This document shows, piece by piece, positions 20,968-30,798 of a stretch of 64,000 bases of DNA (within the stretch, counting starts at the first letter, position 1; each line of letters begins with the position of its first letter). This stretch comes from Actinomycetes bacterium (lineage in GTDB: Bacteria > Actinomycetota > Acidimicrobiia > Acidimicrobiales > RAAP-2). Both the position numbers and the translations under genes were made by a program. Location: the NCBI GenBank assembly GCA_021801235.1, contig JAJYYG010000007.1, forward strand, positions 36,715 to 100,714. Reading direction: 5' to 3'. The notes under the pieces are model-generated. The model made no database searches. It worked only from the letters and a program-made list of their open reading frames with translations, and had not been told where the DNA came from.

Positions 20968-21726
20968 TCAGAACCACGCCACGGCGAGGGCCACCGCCAC
21001 CGCCGTGCCGACCACGACGATGACCCACCGGAGCGTCTCGGCGGGCAGGCGTTGGCCGATCCGGCCGCCCACCTGGCCGCCGATGATCGATCCCGCCGCG
21101 ATCAGCCCGGCGACCGGCCACGCGACGTGGGAGAGGAGCACGAAGACCACACCGGCCACGGCGTTCACCACCATGGCCAGGACGTTCTTGACGGCGTTCA
21201 ACCTCTGGAGCCCGTCGTCGATGAGCACGGCGAGCAGGGCGATGAGCACCACGCCCTGGGCTGCGCCGAAGTAGCCGCCGTACACCCCGGTCAGGAACAC
21301 CCCGACCGCCAGCGCCACCCCGCCGTCCCCGGTCCGTCCGCGGCGCCGTTCGACCGCCCGGACCAGGCGCGGCTGCAGTGCCATCAGCACCGCCGCGAAC
21401 AGGATCAGTCCCGGCACCGCGTCCCGGAACACGCTGGCCGGGAGCACCAGGAGGCCCAGCGCCCCGGCGACGGCTCCGGCCGCGGAGGCCGAACCGAGCA
21501 CCACGGCACGCGACCGCTGGCCCGTCAGCTCGCGGCGGTAGGCGATGACCCCGCTGACGTTGCCGGGGATCAGCCCGACGTTGTTGGACACGTTGGCGAC
21601 CACCGGGCCGTAGCCCAGCGCCAGGAGGACCGGGAAGGTGACGAGCGACCCTGCCCCGACGATCACGTTGGCGGTGCCGGCGGCCAGGCCGGCGGCGAAG
21701 ACGGCCAGCGCGGCCCACGGGGACAT
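20968..21726 (-). CDS. TauE/SafE family sulfite exporter-like membrane protein
   Basis: AGLAAGTANVIVGAGSLVTFPVLLALGYGPVVANVSNNVGL...GVYGGYFGAAQGVVLIALL. Confidence 0.9.
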   Translation of the reverse strand: MSPWAALAVFAAGLAAGTANVIVGAGSLVTFPVLLALGYGPVVANVSNNVGLIPGNVSGVIAYRRELTGQRSRAVVLGSASAAGAVAGALGLLVLPASVFRDAVPGLILFAAVLMALQPRLVRAVERRRGRTGDGGVALAVGVFLTGVYGGYFGAAQGVVLIALLAVLIDDGLQRLNAVKNVLAMVVNAVAGVVFVLLSHVAWPVAGLIAAGSIIGGQVGGRIGQRLPAETLRWVIVVVGTAVAVALAVAWF

Positions 21727-21853
21727 CCCGAGTGCTTAGCCGCCGGGGCTCCCGGGCCTCAAACCGCGGCCCTCCCACCGGGACCCCGACCCGGCGGTCC
21801 CGGGCCCCCGACGGCGGGGGAGTCCGACAGCGCGGCCGGACGGAGGCTATAGG

Positions 21854-22630
21854 TTGCTAGCTGTGCAATCCGAGTACCGCGAGCCCGGGGACCGGTCGGC
21901 GGACCTGCCCTCCGTGGTCGCCGCCGACCTCCTCGGTGGGCCGGTGCCGAGGCACGTGGCCTGCATCATGGACGGCAACGGGCGGTGGGCGAGCCGGCGG
22001 GGCCTGCCCCGCACCGAGGGGCACAGTGCCGGGGAGGCCGCCCTGCTGGACGCGGTGGAAGGTGCGCTCGAACTGGGGATCCCCTGGATCACCATGTACG
22101 CGTTCTCCACCGAGAACTGGCGCCGGCCGGCCGACGAGGTGCGCTACCTCATGGGGTTCAACGAGAGCCTGCTGGCCCGCCGCCGCGACGAGCTGAACGA
22201 CAAGGGCGTCCGGATCCGGTTCGCCGGGCGTCGCGACTGGCGGGTCCCCAAACGGGTGCTGCGGCGGATGGACGAGTCGGTGGCGCTGACCGCGGGGAAC
22301 CGGCGGTCCACCCTCACCATGGCGTTCAACTACGGGGGCCGGGCCGAGATCGTCGACGCCGTGCGGTCGCTGGTCGCCGACGGCGTCCCGGCGGCGAAAG
22401 TCGACGAGAAGGCCATCCGCTCCCGCCTCTACTACCCGGACCAGCCGGATCCGGACCTGATGATCCGGACCTCGGGCGAGGAGCGGATCTCCAACTTCCT
22501 CCTGTGGCAGCTGGCCTACAGCGAGCTGGTCTTCACGGAGGTGCTCTGGCCCGACTTCCGCCGCCAGCACCTCTTCGAAGCGGTGCGCGAGTACCAGCGC
22601 CGACAGCGCCGCTACGGCGGCGTGGCGTGA
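21854..22630 (+). CDS. uppS: Isoprenyl (undecaprenyl) diphosphate synthase
   Basis: HVACIMDGNGRWASRRGLPRTEGHSAG, YAFSTENWRRP, PDLMIRTSGEERISNFLLWQLAYSELVFTEVLWPDF. Confidence 0.97.
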   Translation: MLAVQSEYREPGDRSADLPSVVAADLLGGPVPRHVACIMDGNGRWASRRGLPRTEGHSAGEAALLDAVEGALELGIPWITMYAFSTENWRRPADEVRYLMGFNESLLARRRDELNDKGVRIRFAGRRDWRVPKRVLRRMDESVALTAGNRRSTLTMAFNYGGRAEIVDAVRSLVADGVPAAKVDEKAIRSRLYYPDQPDPDLMIRTSGEERISNFLLWQLAYSELVFTEVLWPDFRRQHLFEAVREYQRRQRRYGGVA

Positions 22631-23052
22631 CGGACACCCCGCCAGCCGGCGGCCGGCGGCCCTCCGAGCGCCGGTCACGGGACGACGCCGGCGGGGTGTG
22701 GATCCGGGTCGGCATCGCCGGCGGGGTGCTGGTGTACCTCGGGGTGCTGGTATTGCTGCACGCCGGGTTCACCGCCATCCTCCCGTTCGCGGTCATCCCG
22801 CCGGTGCTGCTCGTGCTGATCGCGGCCAACAGCCTGCTCGGCGGGCCGCGCCGCCCCCGGCCTCCGGCCCGCCCGATCCGGCCCACCGACCGGGGGATCG
22901 TGCCGCCGGACACGACCGGTCCGCAGGGCAACGGGCGTTCGGGCAGGCTTCCCGACCCGCCCGGCACCGCCGGCACCGCCGACCCACCCGGCACCGCCGG
23001 CACCGCCGACCCACCCGGCACCGCCGGCAGCGGTGGAGGGACGTCCGGGTGA
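22627..23052 (+). CDS. Small membrane protein with tandem DPPGTAGTA C-terminal repeats
   Basis: GTG overlapping uppS stop; two TM segments then (DPPGTAGTA)n. Confidence 0.65.
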   Translation: MTDTPPAGGRRPSERRSRDDAGGVWIRVGIAGGVLVYLGVLVLLHAGFTAILPFAVIPPVLLVLIAANSLLGGPRRPRPPARPIRPTDRGIVPPDTTGPQGNGRSGRLPDPPGTAGTADPPGTAGTADPPGTAGSGGGTSG

Positions 23053-23774
23053 CCCTCTTCCGCGACCACGGCGTGGTGCTGCGGACCATCCGGCTGGGCG
23101 AGGCCGACCGGATCGTGACCCTGATGACCGAGCGGTCGGGGAAGGTGCGGGCGGTGGCCAAGGGCGTGCGACGGACGGGGTCCAAGTTCGGGGCCCGCCT
23201 CGAGCCGCTCAGCCACGTCGCCCTCCTCGGGTGGCAGGGGCGCGGCGACCTCGACATCGTCAACCAGGTCGAGGTGGTCGACACCTTCCGGCCCGTCCGG
23301 GAGGACCTGGACCGGATGCAGGTGGCGATGGCGATGCTCGAGGTGGTCGACCAGGTCGGCCAGGAGCGCCACGCCAACCCCCGGCTCTACGCCATGTTGG
23401 TCGGAGCGCTCCGCGCCCTGGCGGTCCAGGGCACGCCCATGGTCGCCCCCGCGTTCTTCCTCAAGGTCCTGGCACTGGAGGGCTCGGAACCGGTCCTCGC
23501 CGCCTGTGTGTCGTGCGGCGAGGACGCCCCGGGCGCGCTGGTGGCCTTCGACCTGGTGGAGGGGGGGGTGCTGTGCCGGGCCTGCCGGCGTGGTCGGCCC
23601 GTCTCCCCGGAGGCGTTGACGCTGCTGCGCCGGATCATGGGGGGCGGGGTGGCCGGTGTCCTGGCCGAAGGCCGGACCGAGGCCGGCGACGAGGTGACGG
23701 TGCTCGCCAACGAGGCGATGGAGGTGCACCTCGACCGCCGCCTGCGGTCCCTGCGCTCCGGCTCCCTGCTGTGA
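23049..23774 (+). CDS. recO: DNA repair protein RecO
   Basis: LFRDHGVVLRTIRLGEADRIVTLMTERSGKVRAVAKGVRRTGSKFGARLEPLSHV; CxxC...CRAC. Confidence 0.96.
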   Translation: MTLFRDHGVVLRTIRLGEADRIVTLMTERSGKVRAVAKGVRRTGSKFGARLEPLSHVALLGWQGRGDLDIVNQVEVVDTFRPVREDLDRMQVAMAMLEVVDQVGQERHANPRLYAMLVGALRALAVQGTPMVAPAFFLKVLALEGSEPVLAACVSCGEDAPGALVAFDLVEGGVLCRACRRGRPVSPEALTLLRRIMGGGVAGVLAEGRTEAGDEVTVLANEAMEVHLDRRLRSLRSGSLL

Positions 23775-25180
23775 GCCGGTCCGGGGACGCGAAGGCCGAG
23801 GTGATGTGGTTCCGCCGGGACCTGCGCGTCGCCGACCACCCGGCGCTGGCGGCCGCAGTGGCCGGGGCGGCGGACCTCGGCCGGCCGGTGGTCCCCCTGT
23901 TCGTGGCGGACGACCGGATCCTGGCCGGGGCGGGTGCCAACCGGAGGGCCTTCCTGGCCGGGAGCCTCGCCGAGCTCGACCGGTCCCTGGAGGGATCCCT
24001 GGTCCTCCGCCGGGGCCGCCCGGAGGAGGTGGTCCCGGCCTTCGCCGCGGAGGTGGGCGCCACCACCGTCTTCGCCACCGGCGACTGCACCCCCTACGGC
24101 CGCCGTCGCGACGCGCGGGTGCGGTCCCCGTTGGAGGCGGCAGGTCGCGGCCTGGCGCTCGTCGGCTCCCCGTACGCCGTCTCCCCCGGAAGGGTGGTCG
24201 GGCGGTCGGGCGCGCCGTACCAGGTGTTCACCGCGTTCGCCCGGGCCTGGGCCGCGCACGGATGGCCGCCGCCCGTCCCGGCCGCGACGGTCGGGCGGTG
24301 GACCACCCGCCCGTCGGACTCCACCCCCGCGGAGGTGGTGTCCGGACTGCCGGGCCCGAGGACCGGACTCGTGTCCCCGCACCTCCCCGAGCCCGGGGAG
24401 GGGGCCGCCCGACGCGCCCTGGAGCGGTTCGTGGGCGGTCCGCTCGCCGCCTACGGCGCCCAGCGGGACCAGCCTGCCGTCGAGGGAACCTCCCGACTGT
24501 CGCCCTACCTCCGCTTCGGATCCCTCCATCCCCGCCAGGTCCTCGACCTCCTCCCCGACACCCCCGGCACCGCCACCTTCCGGTCCGAGCTGGCCTGGCG
24601 GGAGTTCTACGCCGACGTCCTCTGGCACCACCCGCGGTCCGCCTGGGAGTCGCTGAACGCGACGGGAGCGATGCTCCGGTGGGACGAAGGCCCTGAAGCC
24701 GACGAGCGGTTCCGGCGGTGGACCGAGGGGACGACCGGGTTCCCGTTGGTGGACGCGGGGATGCGGCAGCTCGCCTCGGAGGGATGGATGCACAACCGGG
24801 TGCGGATGGTCGCCGCCTCGTTCCTGGTCAAGGACCTGCATCTCGACTGGCGGCGCGGTGCCCGCTGGTTCCTCGACCGGCTGGTCGACGGGGACGTGGC
24901 CTCCAACAACCACGGTTGGCAGTGGGTCGCCGGTACCGGGACCGACGCGGCACCCTTCCACCGGATCTTCAACCCCACCGTCCAGCGCGAGCGCTTCGAT
25001 CCGGACGGGGCCTACGTGGGCCGGTACGTGCCGGAGGCCGGGTCGTCCGCCTACCCGGACCCCATGGTCGACCACGGGGCCGAGCGCCTGGAGGCGCTGT
25101 CCCGCTGGACCGACGCCAAGTTGGCGGCCGGGGAAGCCGGCCTGGGCCCGGCAGTGCCCCCCCGGCCGGGGTGCCGGTGA
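23771..25180 (+). CDS. phrB: Deoxyribodipyrimidine photolyase/cryptochrome family protein
   Basis: VMWFRRDLRVADHPAL...EGTSRLSPYLRFGSLHPRQVL...ELAWREFYADVLWHHP...DGDVASNNHGWQWVAGTGTDAAPFHRIFNP. Confidence 0.96.
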   Translation: MSRSGDAKAEVMWFRRDLRVADHPALAAAVAGAADLGRPVVPLFVADDRILAGAGANRRAFLAGSLAELDRSLEGSLVLRRGRPEEVVPAFAAEVGATTVFATGDCTPYGRRRDARVRSPLEAAGRGLALVGSPYAVSPGRVVGRSGAPYQVFTAFARAWAAHGWPPPVPAATVGRWTTRPSDSTPAEVVSGLPGPRTGLVSPHLPEPGEGAARRALERFVGGPLAAYGAQRDQPAVEGTSRLSPYLRFGSLHPRQVLDLLPDTPGTATFRSELAWREFYADVLWHHPRSAWESLNATGAMLRWDEGPEADERFRRWTEGTTGFPLVDAGMRQLASEGWMHNRVRMVAASFLVKDLHLDWRRGARWFLDRLVDGDVASNNHGWQWVAGTGTDAAPFHRIFNPTVQRERFDPDGAYVGRYVPEAGSSAYPDPMVDHGAERLEALSRWTDAKLAAGEAGLGPAVPPRPGCR

Positions 25181-26313
25181 TCGCGCCGGCTCCCGGGCCC
25201 ACCCCGTCCCGCCCCGCCGCTGTGGGCGGGACGCCGTTCGGGGTCTACGTCCACGTGCCCTTCTGCCGTGAGCGCTGCGACTACTGCGCGTTCGCCACCT
25301 ACACCGACCGGGACCACCTGATGGAGCGCTACGTCGACGCGTGCGTGGCGGAGATCGCCAGGGCGGTGGGCGAGGAGGAGCTACCGCCGGCCACGTCGGT
25401 GTTCTTCGGAGGAGGGACCCCGTCGCGCCTCCCCGCCGACGAGCTCGCCCGCATCCTCGACGCGGTCCCCATGGCCCCGGGGGCCGAGGTCACCGTGGAG
25501 TGCAACCCGGAGGACGCCACCCCCGACCGGATGGCGCGCTACCGGGCGGCCGGGGTCACCCGCGTCTCGCTCGGCGTGCAGTCGACCGTTCCACACGTGC
25601 TGGCCGCGCTCGGGCGCCGTCACGGGACCGGTCAGGTGCGACGGGCGGCAGGCGCGGTGGCCGGTGCCGGGTTCACCTCGTGGAGCGTCGACCTCATCAT
25701 CGGGGCGTCGGGCGAGACGGACGCCGACTGGAGGAGGAGCCTCACCGACCTGCTCGAGCTCCCGGAGCCGCCGCCCCACCTCAGCGCCTACGCCCTCACG
25801 GTCGAAGCGGGCACACCCCTGGCCGCCGACCCGGAACGGCATCCCGACGATGACGTCCAGGCTGCGCGCTACGAGGAGACCGACCGCATCCTCACTGCGG
25901 CCGGCTACCGGTGGGAGGAGATCTCCAACTGGGCGCGACCGGGCCACGAGTGCCGCCACAACCGTCTCTACTGGGACCAGGGCGACTACCGGGGGATCGG
26001 GTCGGCCGCCCACTCCCACCGCCGCGGGCGCCGGTGGTGGAACGTGCGCACGCCGGACCGTTACCTCAGGGAGATTGCCGCCGGCCGGACGGCGACTGCC
26101 GGCGAGGAGCGGTTGAGCGCGGAGACCAGGGCGTTCGAAGCGCTCGCGCTGCGTCTCCGCACGCGCCACGGTGTCCCCGCCACCGCCCTGCCGGACGATC
26201 CGGACCTCGCGCCCCTGGTGGAGCGGGTAGACGGGTCGGCGGTCCTGACGGTGCGTGGCCGGCTGCTGGCCAACCGGGTGACCCAGTACCTCACCGCGGC
26301 GCCCCCCGCCTGA
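25177..26313 (+). CDS. hemW: Radical SAM heme chaperone HemW-like protein
   Basis: VYVHVPFCRERCDYCAFATYTDR (CxxxCxxC), FFGGGTPSRLPADEL, VECNPEDATPDRMARYRAAGVTRVSLGVQS. Confidence 0.95.
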   Translation: MIAPAPGPTPSRPAAVGGTPFGVYVHVPFCRERCDYCAFATYTDRDHLMERYVDACVAEIARAVGEEELPPATSVFFGGGTPSRLPADELARILDAVPMAPGAEVTVECNPEDATPDRMARYRAAGVTRVSLGVQSTVPHVLAALGRRHGTGQVRRAAGAVAGAGFTSWSVDLIIGASGETDADWRRSLTDLLELPEPPPHLSAYALTVEAGTPLAADPERHPDDDVQAARYEETDRILTAAGYRWEEISNWARPGHECRHNRLYWDQGDYRGIGSAAHSHRRGRRWWNVRTPDRYLREIAAGRTATAGEERLSAETRAFEALALRLRTRHGVPATALPDDPDLAPLVERVDGSAVLTVRGRLLANRVTQYLTAAPPA

Positions 26314-26401
26314 GCAGCCGGCGCCCTTGTGCCGGAGCGCGGTCCAGCCGGCCGGAGCCGGCGGTCCGGTCCCGTCCGGGCAACCGGTACCATCTCCCCC
26401 C

Positions 26402-27781
26402 ATGTCCGACGAGGCCCCTTCCCACCCCGGCCGGCCCGGCCCGGAGGGAGCCGCTGCGCCCGCCACCGGCGGCCCCGCTTCCGAGGACCTGATGGAGCGC
26501 GTGGTCGGCCTGTGCAAGCGGCGGGGGTTCATCTTCCAGTCGGCCGAGATCTACGGCGGCTTCCGCTCCACCTACGACTACGGCCCGCTCGGGGTCAACC
26601 TTCTCCGGAACGTGAAGAACGCCTGGTGGGAGGCGATGGTCCAACGCCGGACCGACGTGGTCGGTCTCGACGCCGCCATCCTCTCGCCACCGGCGGTGTG
26701 GCAGGCCTCGGGCCACCTGGCCAACTTCACGGACCCGCTGGTGGACTGCCGGGCGTGCCACCAGCGCTGGCGCCAGGACAAGATCGGCGGCGTCTGCCCG
26801 AACTGCGGCTCCACCGAGTTCACCGAGGCCCGGGCGTTCAACCTCATGTTCAAGACCCACGCCGGACCGTTGGAGGACGAGGGCGCGGTGGCCTACCTTC
26901 GCCCGGAGACCGCCCAGGGCATGTTCGTCAACTTCGTCAACGTCCTCCAGACCACGCGGAAGAAGCCGCCGTTCGGCATCGCCCAGGTGGGCAAGTCCTT
27001 CCGCAACGAGATCACCCCCCAGAACTTCGTGTTCCGCACCCGCGAGTTCGAGCAGATGGAGATGGAGTACTTCGTACCCCCGGCCGAGGCCCAGCACTGG
27101 TTCGAGTACTGGTTGGCCGAGCGGTTCAACTGGTACCTGGGCCTGGGCATCCCCGCCGACAAGCTCCGCCTGCGCCACCACGATCCCGACGAGCTCTCCC
27201 ACTACTCGGCCGGCACCGCCGACGTCGAGTTCCTCTTCCCCTGGGGGTGGGACGAGCTCGAGGGCATCGCTAACCGCACCGACTTCGACCTCAAGGCCCA
27301 CGCCGCCGCCTCGGGGGAGAAGCTCGACTACTTCGATCCGACGACCAACGAGCGGTACACGCCCTACGTGATCGAGCCGGCGGCCGGTGCCACCCGGACG
27401 ATGATGGCCTTCCTGCTCGCCGCCTACGACGAGGACGAGGTGGGCGGCGAGCCCCGTACGGTGCTGCGGATCCACCCCCGGCTCGCCCCGTACCAGGTGG
27501 CGGTGCTCCCCCTCTCGAAGAAGGACAGCCTCGAGCCGCTGTCCCGGCGGGTCCTCGAGCTGCTGCAGCCGCACCTGATGGTCGACTACGACGTCACCCA
27601 GGGGATCGGCAAGCGCTACCGGCGCCAGGACGAGATCGGCACCCCGTGGTGCGTGACGATCGACTTCGACTCGCTGGAGGACGGCGGGGTGACGGTGCGG
27701 GACCGCGACTCCACCGAGCAGGTGCGCGTGCCGGTGGACGGGCTCCTCGACGAGCTCCGGGGGAGGCTGGACGCGCGCTGA
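26402..27781 (+). CDS. glyS: Glycine--tRNA ligase (dimeric type)
   Basis: AEIYGGFRSTYDYGPLGVNLLRNVKNAWWEAMV, LRPETAQGMFVNF, AQVGKSFRNEITPQNFVFRTREFEQMEMEYF. Confidence 0.97.
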   Translation: MSDEAPSHPGRPGPEGAAAPATGGPASEDLMERVVGLCKRRGFIFQSAEIYGGFRSTYDYGPLGVNLLRNVKNAWWEAMVQRRTDVVGLDAAILSPPAVWQASGHLANFTDPLVDCRACHQRWRQDKIGGVCPNCGSTEFTEARAFNLMFKTHAGPLEDEGAVAYLRPETAQGMFVNFVNVLQTTRKKPPFGIAQVGKSFRNEITPQNFVFRTREFEQMEMEYFVPPAEAQHWFEYWLAERFNWYLGLGIPADKLRLRHHDPDELSHYSAGTADVEFLFPWGWDELEGIANRTDFDLKAHAAASGEKLDYFDPTTNERYTPYVIEPAAGATRTMMAFLLAAYDEDEVGGEPRTVLRIHPRLAPYQVAVLPLSKKDSLEPLSRRVLELLQPHLMVDYDVTQGIGKRYRRQDEIGTPWCVTIDFDSLEDGGVTVRDRDSTEQVRVPVDGLLDELRGRLDAR

Positions 27782-27881
27782 GGTGCCGGCGCCGGGCGGG
27801 GGGGTAGGCTCGATCCCCTGCGCCTGCGCAGTGCCGAGCCCACACCCCTGTCCGCAACCCCAGCTCAGGAGACCCTCCCCG

Positions 27882-30722
27882 ATGCCGTTCGTCTACGACT
27901 TCGACCACAAGCACCGCAAGCCCCCGATGGAGATGAAGGACCTCCTCGGGGGCAAGGGAGCGAACCTGGCCGAGATGACGTCGGTGCTCGGCCTCCCCGT
28001 CCCGCCCGGCTTCACCATCTCCACCGACGCCTGCCGGGCGGCCATGGCCGGCGGCTGGCCCGACGGCCTCACCGCCGAGATCGCCAGGGCCCGTGCCCGG
28101 CTCGAGAAGACCATGGGAAAGCGGATCGGCGACCCCTCGGACCCGTTGCTCGTCTCGGTGCGCTCGGGGGCCAAGTTCTCGATGCCCGGGATGATGGACA
28201 CCGTGCTCAACCTGGGGCTCAACGACCGGTCGGTCGAAGGGCTGGCCCGCCAGACCGACGACGAGCGGTTCGCCTACGACTCCTACCGCCGGTTCGTCGC
28301 CATGTACGGCCGCATCGTCCTCGGGATCCCCGGGGACGAGTTCGACACCCTGCTCGAGGCGGCCAAGGAGCTGGCCGGCACCGACTCCGACGCCGGGGTG
28401 CCCACCGAGCTCCTCCGGTACCTGGTCGACGCCTACCAGCAGATCGTGGAGCGCCACACCGGCAAGCCGTTCCCCCAGAGCCCGGACGACCAGCTGCGGG
28501 GCGCGGTGGAGGCCGTCTTCGAGTCGTGGAACGGCCCCCGGGCGATCGCCTACCGGAACCAGGAGCGCATCGCCCACGACCTGGGGACCGCGGTCAACGT
28601 CCAGGCCATGGTGTTCGGGAACCGCGACGACGCGTCGGGCACCGGCGTGGGCTTCACCCGCGACCCGGCCACCGGGGCACGGGGCGAGTACGGCGACTTC
28701 CTGGTCAACGCCCAGGGCGAGGACGTGGTGGCGGGCATCCGCAACACCGAGCCGCTCTCGGCGCTCAAGGACCACTTCCCGGCGATCCACAAGGAGCTGC
28801 TGGGCATCTTCGCCCGGCTCGAGGCCCACTACCGCGACATGTGCGACACCGAGTTCACCATCGAGCAGGGCAAGCTGTGGATGCTGCAGACCCGGGTGGG
28901 CAAGCGCACCGGGGCGGCCGCCCTCCGGATGGCGGTCGACATGGTCGGCGAGCGGGCCATCAAGCTGACCCGCGAGGAGGCGGTGGGCCGGATCACCGGG
29001 GACCATCTCGACCAGGTGCTCCATCCCCAGTTCGCCGGCTCGGGCCATACGGTCCTGACCAGAGGGCTCGGCGCATCGCCGGGGGCGGCGGTCGGCCGGG
29101 TCTACCTCACCGCCGACGCGGCGCAGGCGGCGGCCGAGGCGGGGGAGCCGGTGGTGCTGGTCCGGAGTGAGACCTCCCCCGAGGACGTCCACGGGATGCT
29201 GGCCGCCGAAGGGATCCTGACCGCCCGGGGCGGGCTGGTCAGCCACGCAGCGGTGGTGGCGCGTGGCTGGGGCAAGCCGGCCGTGGTCGGCGCCGAGGGC
29301 CTGCGCATCGCCGGGAGCTCGTTCTCGGTCGGCGACACCGTGGTGGAGGAGGGCGACTGGATCTCGGTCGACGGCACCAGTGGCACCGTGGTGCTGGGCA
29401 AGGTCGCGCTCTCCCAGGGCGAGACGCCGCCGGAGTTCGACACCATCCTGGGCTGGGCGGACGCCATCCGCACCGGCCACCTCGGGGTCCGGGCGAACGC
29501 CGACAACGGTCCCGACGCCACCAACGCCCGGAACCTCGGGGCCGAGGGCATCGGGCTGTGCCGGACCGAGCACATGTTCCTCGGCGAGGACCGGCTCCCG
29601 GTGGTCCGCCGGATGATCCTGGCGTCGACCCCGACGGAGGAGGAGCACGCCCTCGAGCAGCTCCGGCTGGCCCAGAAGGCCGACTTCGAGGAGATCCTCG
29701 AGGCGATGGACGGCCTGCCGGTGACCATCCGGCTGCTCGACCCGCCGCTGCACGAGTTCCTCCCGGACACCCAGGAGCTGGCCATCAAGGAGGCCACCAC
29801 CGGCCTGACCGCCGAGGAGGCCCGCCTCTACGAGGCGGCCAAGGCCTGGCACGAGTTCAACCCGATGCTCGGGACCCGCGGTGTGCGGCTGGGGGTCATC
29901 AAGCCCGGCCTCTACGCCATGCAGGTGCGGGCGCTGATGGAGGCCGCCCTGGCCAGGGTCGCGGCCGGCGGCCACCCCATCGTGGAGATCATGATCCCGT
30001 TGACCGTGACCCGCGAGGAGCTCGCGCTCGCCCGGTCGTGGGTGGAGTCGGCGGTGGCCACCGCCCTGGAGGAGGGCGCACCGACCCAGGGTCGCAAGGG
30101 TCGCAGGGCCCCTGCCTCCGGCGCCCTCGAGGTGCTCATCGGCACGATGATCGAGACCCCCCGGGCTGCGCTGCGGGCGGCGGAGATCGCGGAGGAGGCC
30201 GAGTTCTTCTCGTTCGGGACCAACGACCTGACCCAGATGACCTTCGGCTTCAGCCGTGACGACGTGGAGGGACGCATGATGTCCGCCTACCTCGAGCTGG
30301 GGCTGCTCAAGCGCAACCCCTTCGAGGTGGTCGACCCCGACGGTGTCGGCGAGCTGGTGCGGCTCGGCGTCGAGCGCGGTCGTGCCACCCGTCCCGGCCT
30401 GAAGATCGGTGTCTGCGGCGAGCACGGGGGCGATCCCGAGTCGATCCGGACCTTCGCCAGGGCCGGGCTGGACTACGTGAGCTGTTCGCCCTTCCGGGTG
30501 CCGATCGCCCGACTGGCGGCGGCCCAGGCCGTGCTGGCCGGTGACGTGCCGGCGCGCACTGCCGCCCCGGTTAAGAAGGTGGTGGCCAAGCGCACCGCCC
30601 CGGCGAAGGCGGTGGCCAAGCGCACCGCCCCGGCCAAGAAGGCAACAGCCAAGCGCACCGCACCGGCCAAGGCGGCGGCCAAGCGCACTGCCGCCCCGGG
30701 GGCCGGTCGGAGCCGCCGCTGA
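27882..30722 (+). CDS. ppdK: Pyruvate, phosphate dikinase with Lys/Ala-rich C-terminal tail
   Basis: LLGGKGANLAEMTSVLGLPVPPGFTISTDAC; TARGGLVSHAAVVARGWGKPAVVG phospho-His; tail AKRTAPAKx repeats. Confidence 0.96.
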   Translation: MPFVYDFDHKHRKPPMEMKDLLGGKGANLAEMTSVLGLPVPPGFTISTDACRAAMAGGWPDGLTAEIARARARLEKTMGKRIGDPSDPLLVSVRSGAKFSMPGMMDTVLNLGLNDRSVEGLARQTDDERFAYDSYRRFVAMYGRIVLGIPGDEFDTLLEAAKELAGTDSDAGVPTELLRYLVDAYQQIVERHTGKPFPQSPDDQLRGAVEAVFESWNGPRAIAYRNQERIAHDLGTAVNVQAMVFGNRDDASGTGVGFTRDPATGARGEYGDFLVNAQGEDVVAGIRNTEPLSALKDHFPAIHKELLGIFARLEAHYRDMCDTEFTIEQGKLWMLQTRVGKRTGAAALRMAVDMVGERAIKLTREEAVGRITGDHLDQVLHPQFAGSGHTVLTRGLGASPGAAVGRVYLTADAAQAAAEAGEPVVLVRSETSPEDVHGMLAAEGILTARGGLVSHAAVVARGWGKPAVVGAEGLRIAGSSFSVGDTVVEEGDWISVDGTSGTVVLGKVALSQGETPPEFDTILGWADAIRTGHLGVRANADNGPDATNARNLGAEGIGLCRTEHMFLGEDRLPVVRRMILASTPTEEEHALEQLRLAQKADFEEILEAMDGLPVTIRLLDPPLHEFLPDTQELAIKEATTGLTAEEARLYEAAKAWHEFNPMLGTRGVRLGVIKPGLYAMQVRALMEAALARVAAGGHPIVEIMIPLTVTREELALARSWVESAVATALEEGAPTQGRKGRRAPASGALEVLIGTMIETPRAALRAAEIAEEAEFFSFGTNDLTQMTFGFSRDDVEGRMMSAYLELGLLKRNPFEVVDPDGVGELVRLGVERGRATRPGLKIGVCGEHGGDPESIRTFARAGLDYVSCSPFRVPIARLAAAQAVLAGDVPARTAAPVKKVVAKRTAPAKAVAKRTAPAKKATAKRTAPAKAAAKRTAAPGAGRSRR

Positions 30723-30798
30723 GGCGGCCTCCCTGGTCCGGGTGGTCGGGACCCTGTCACGGACGGGGTTACCGGTCGACGCGGTACCGTCGTGGCCT

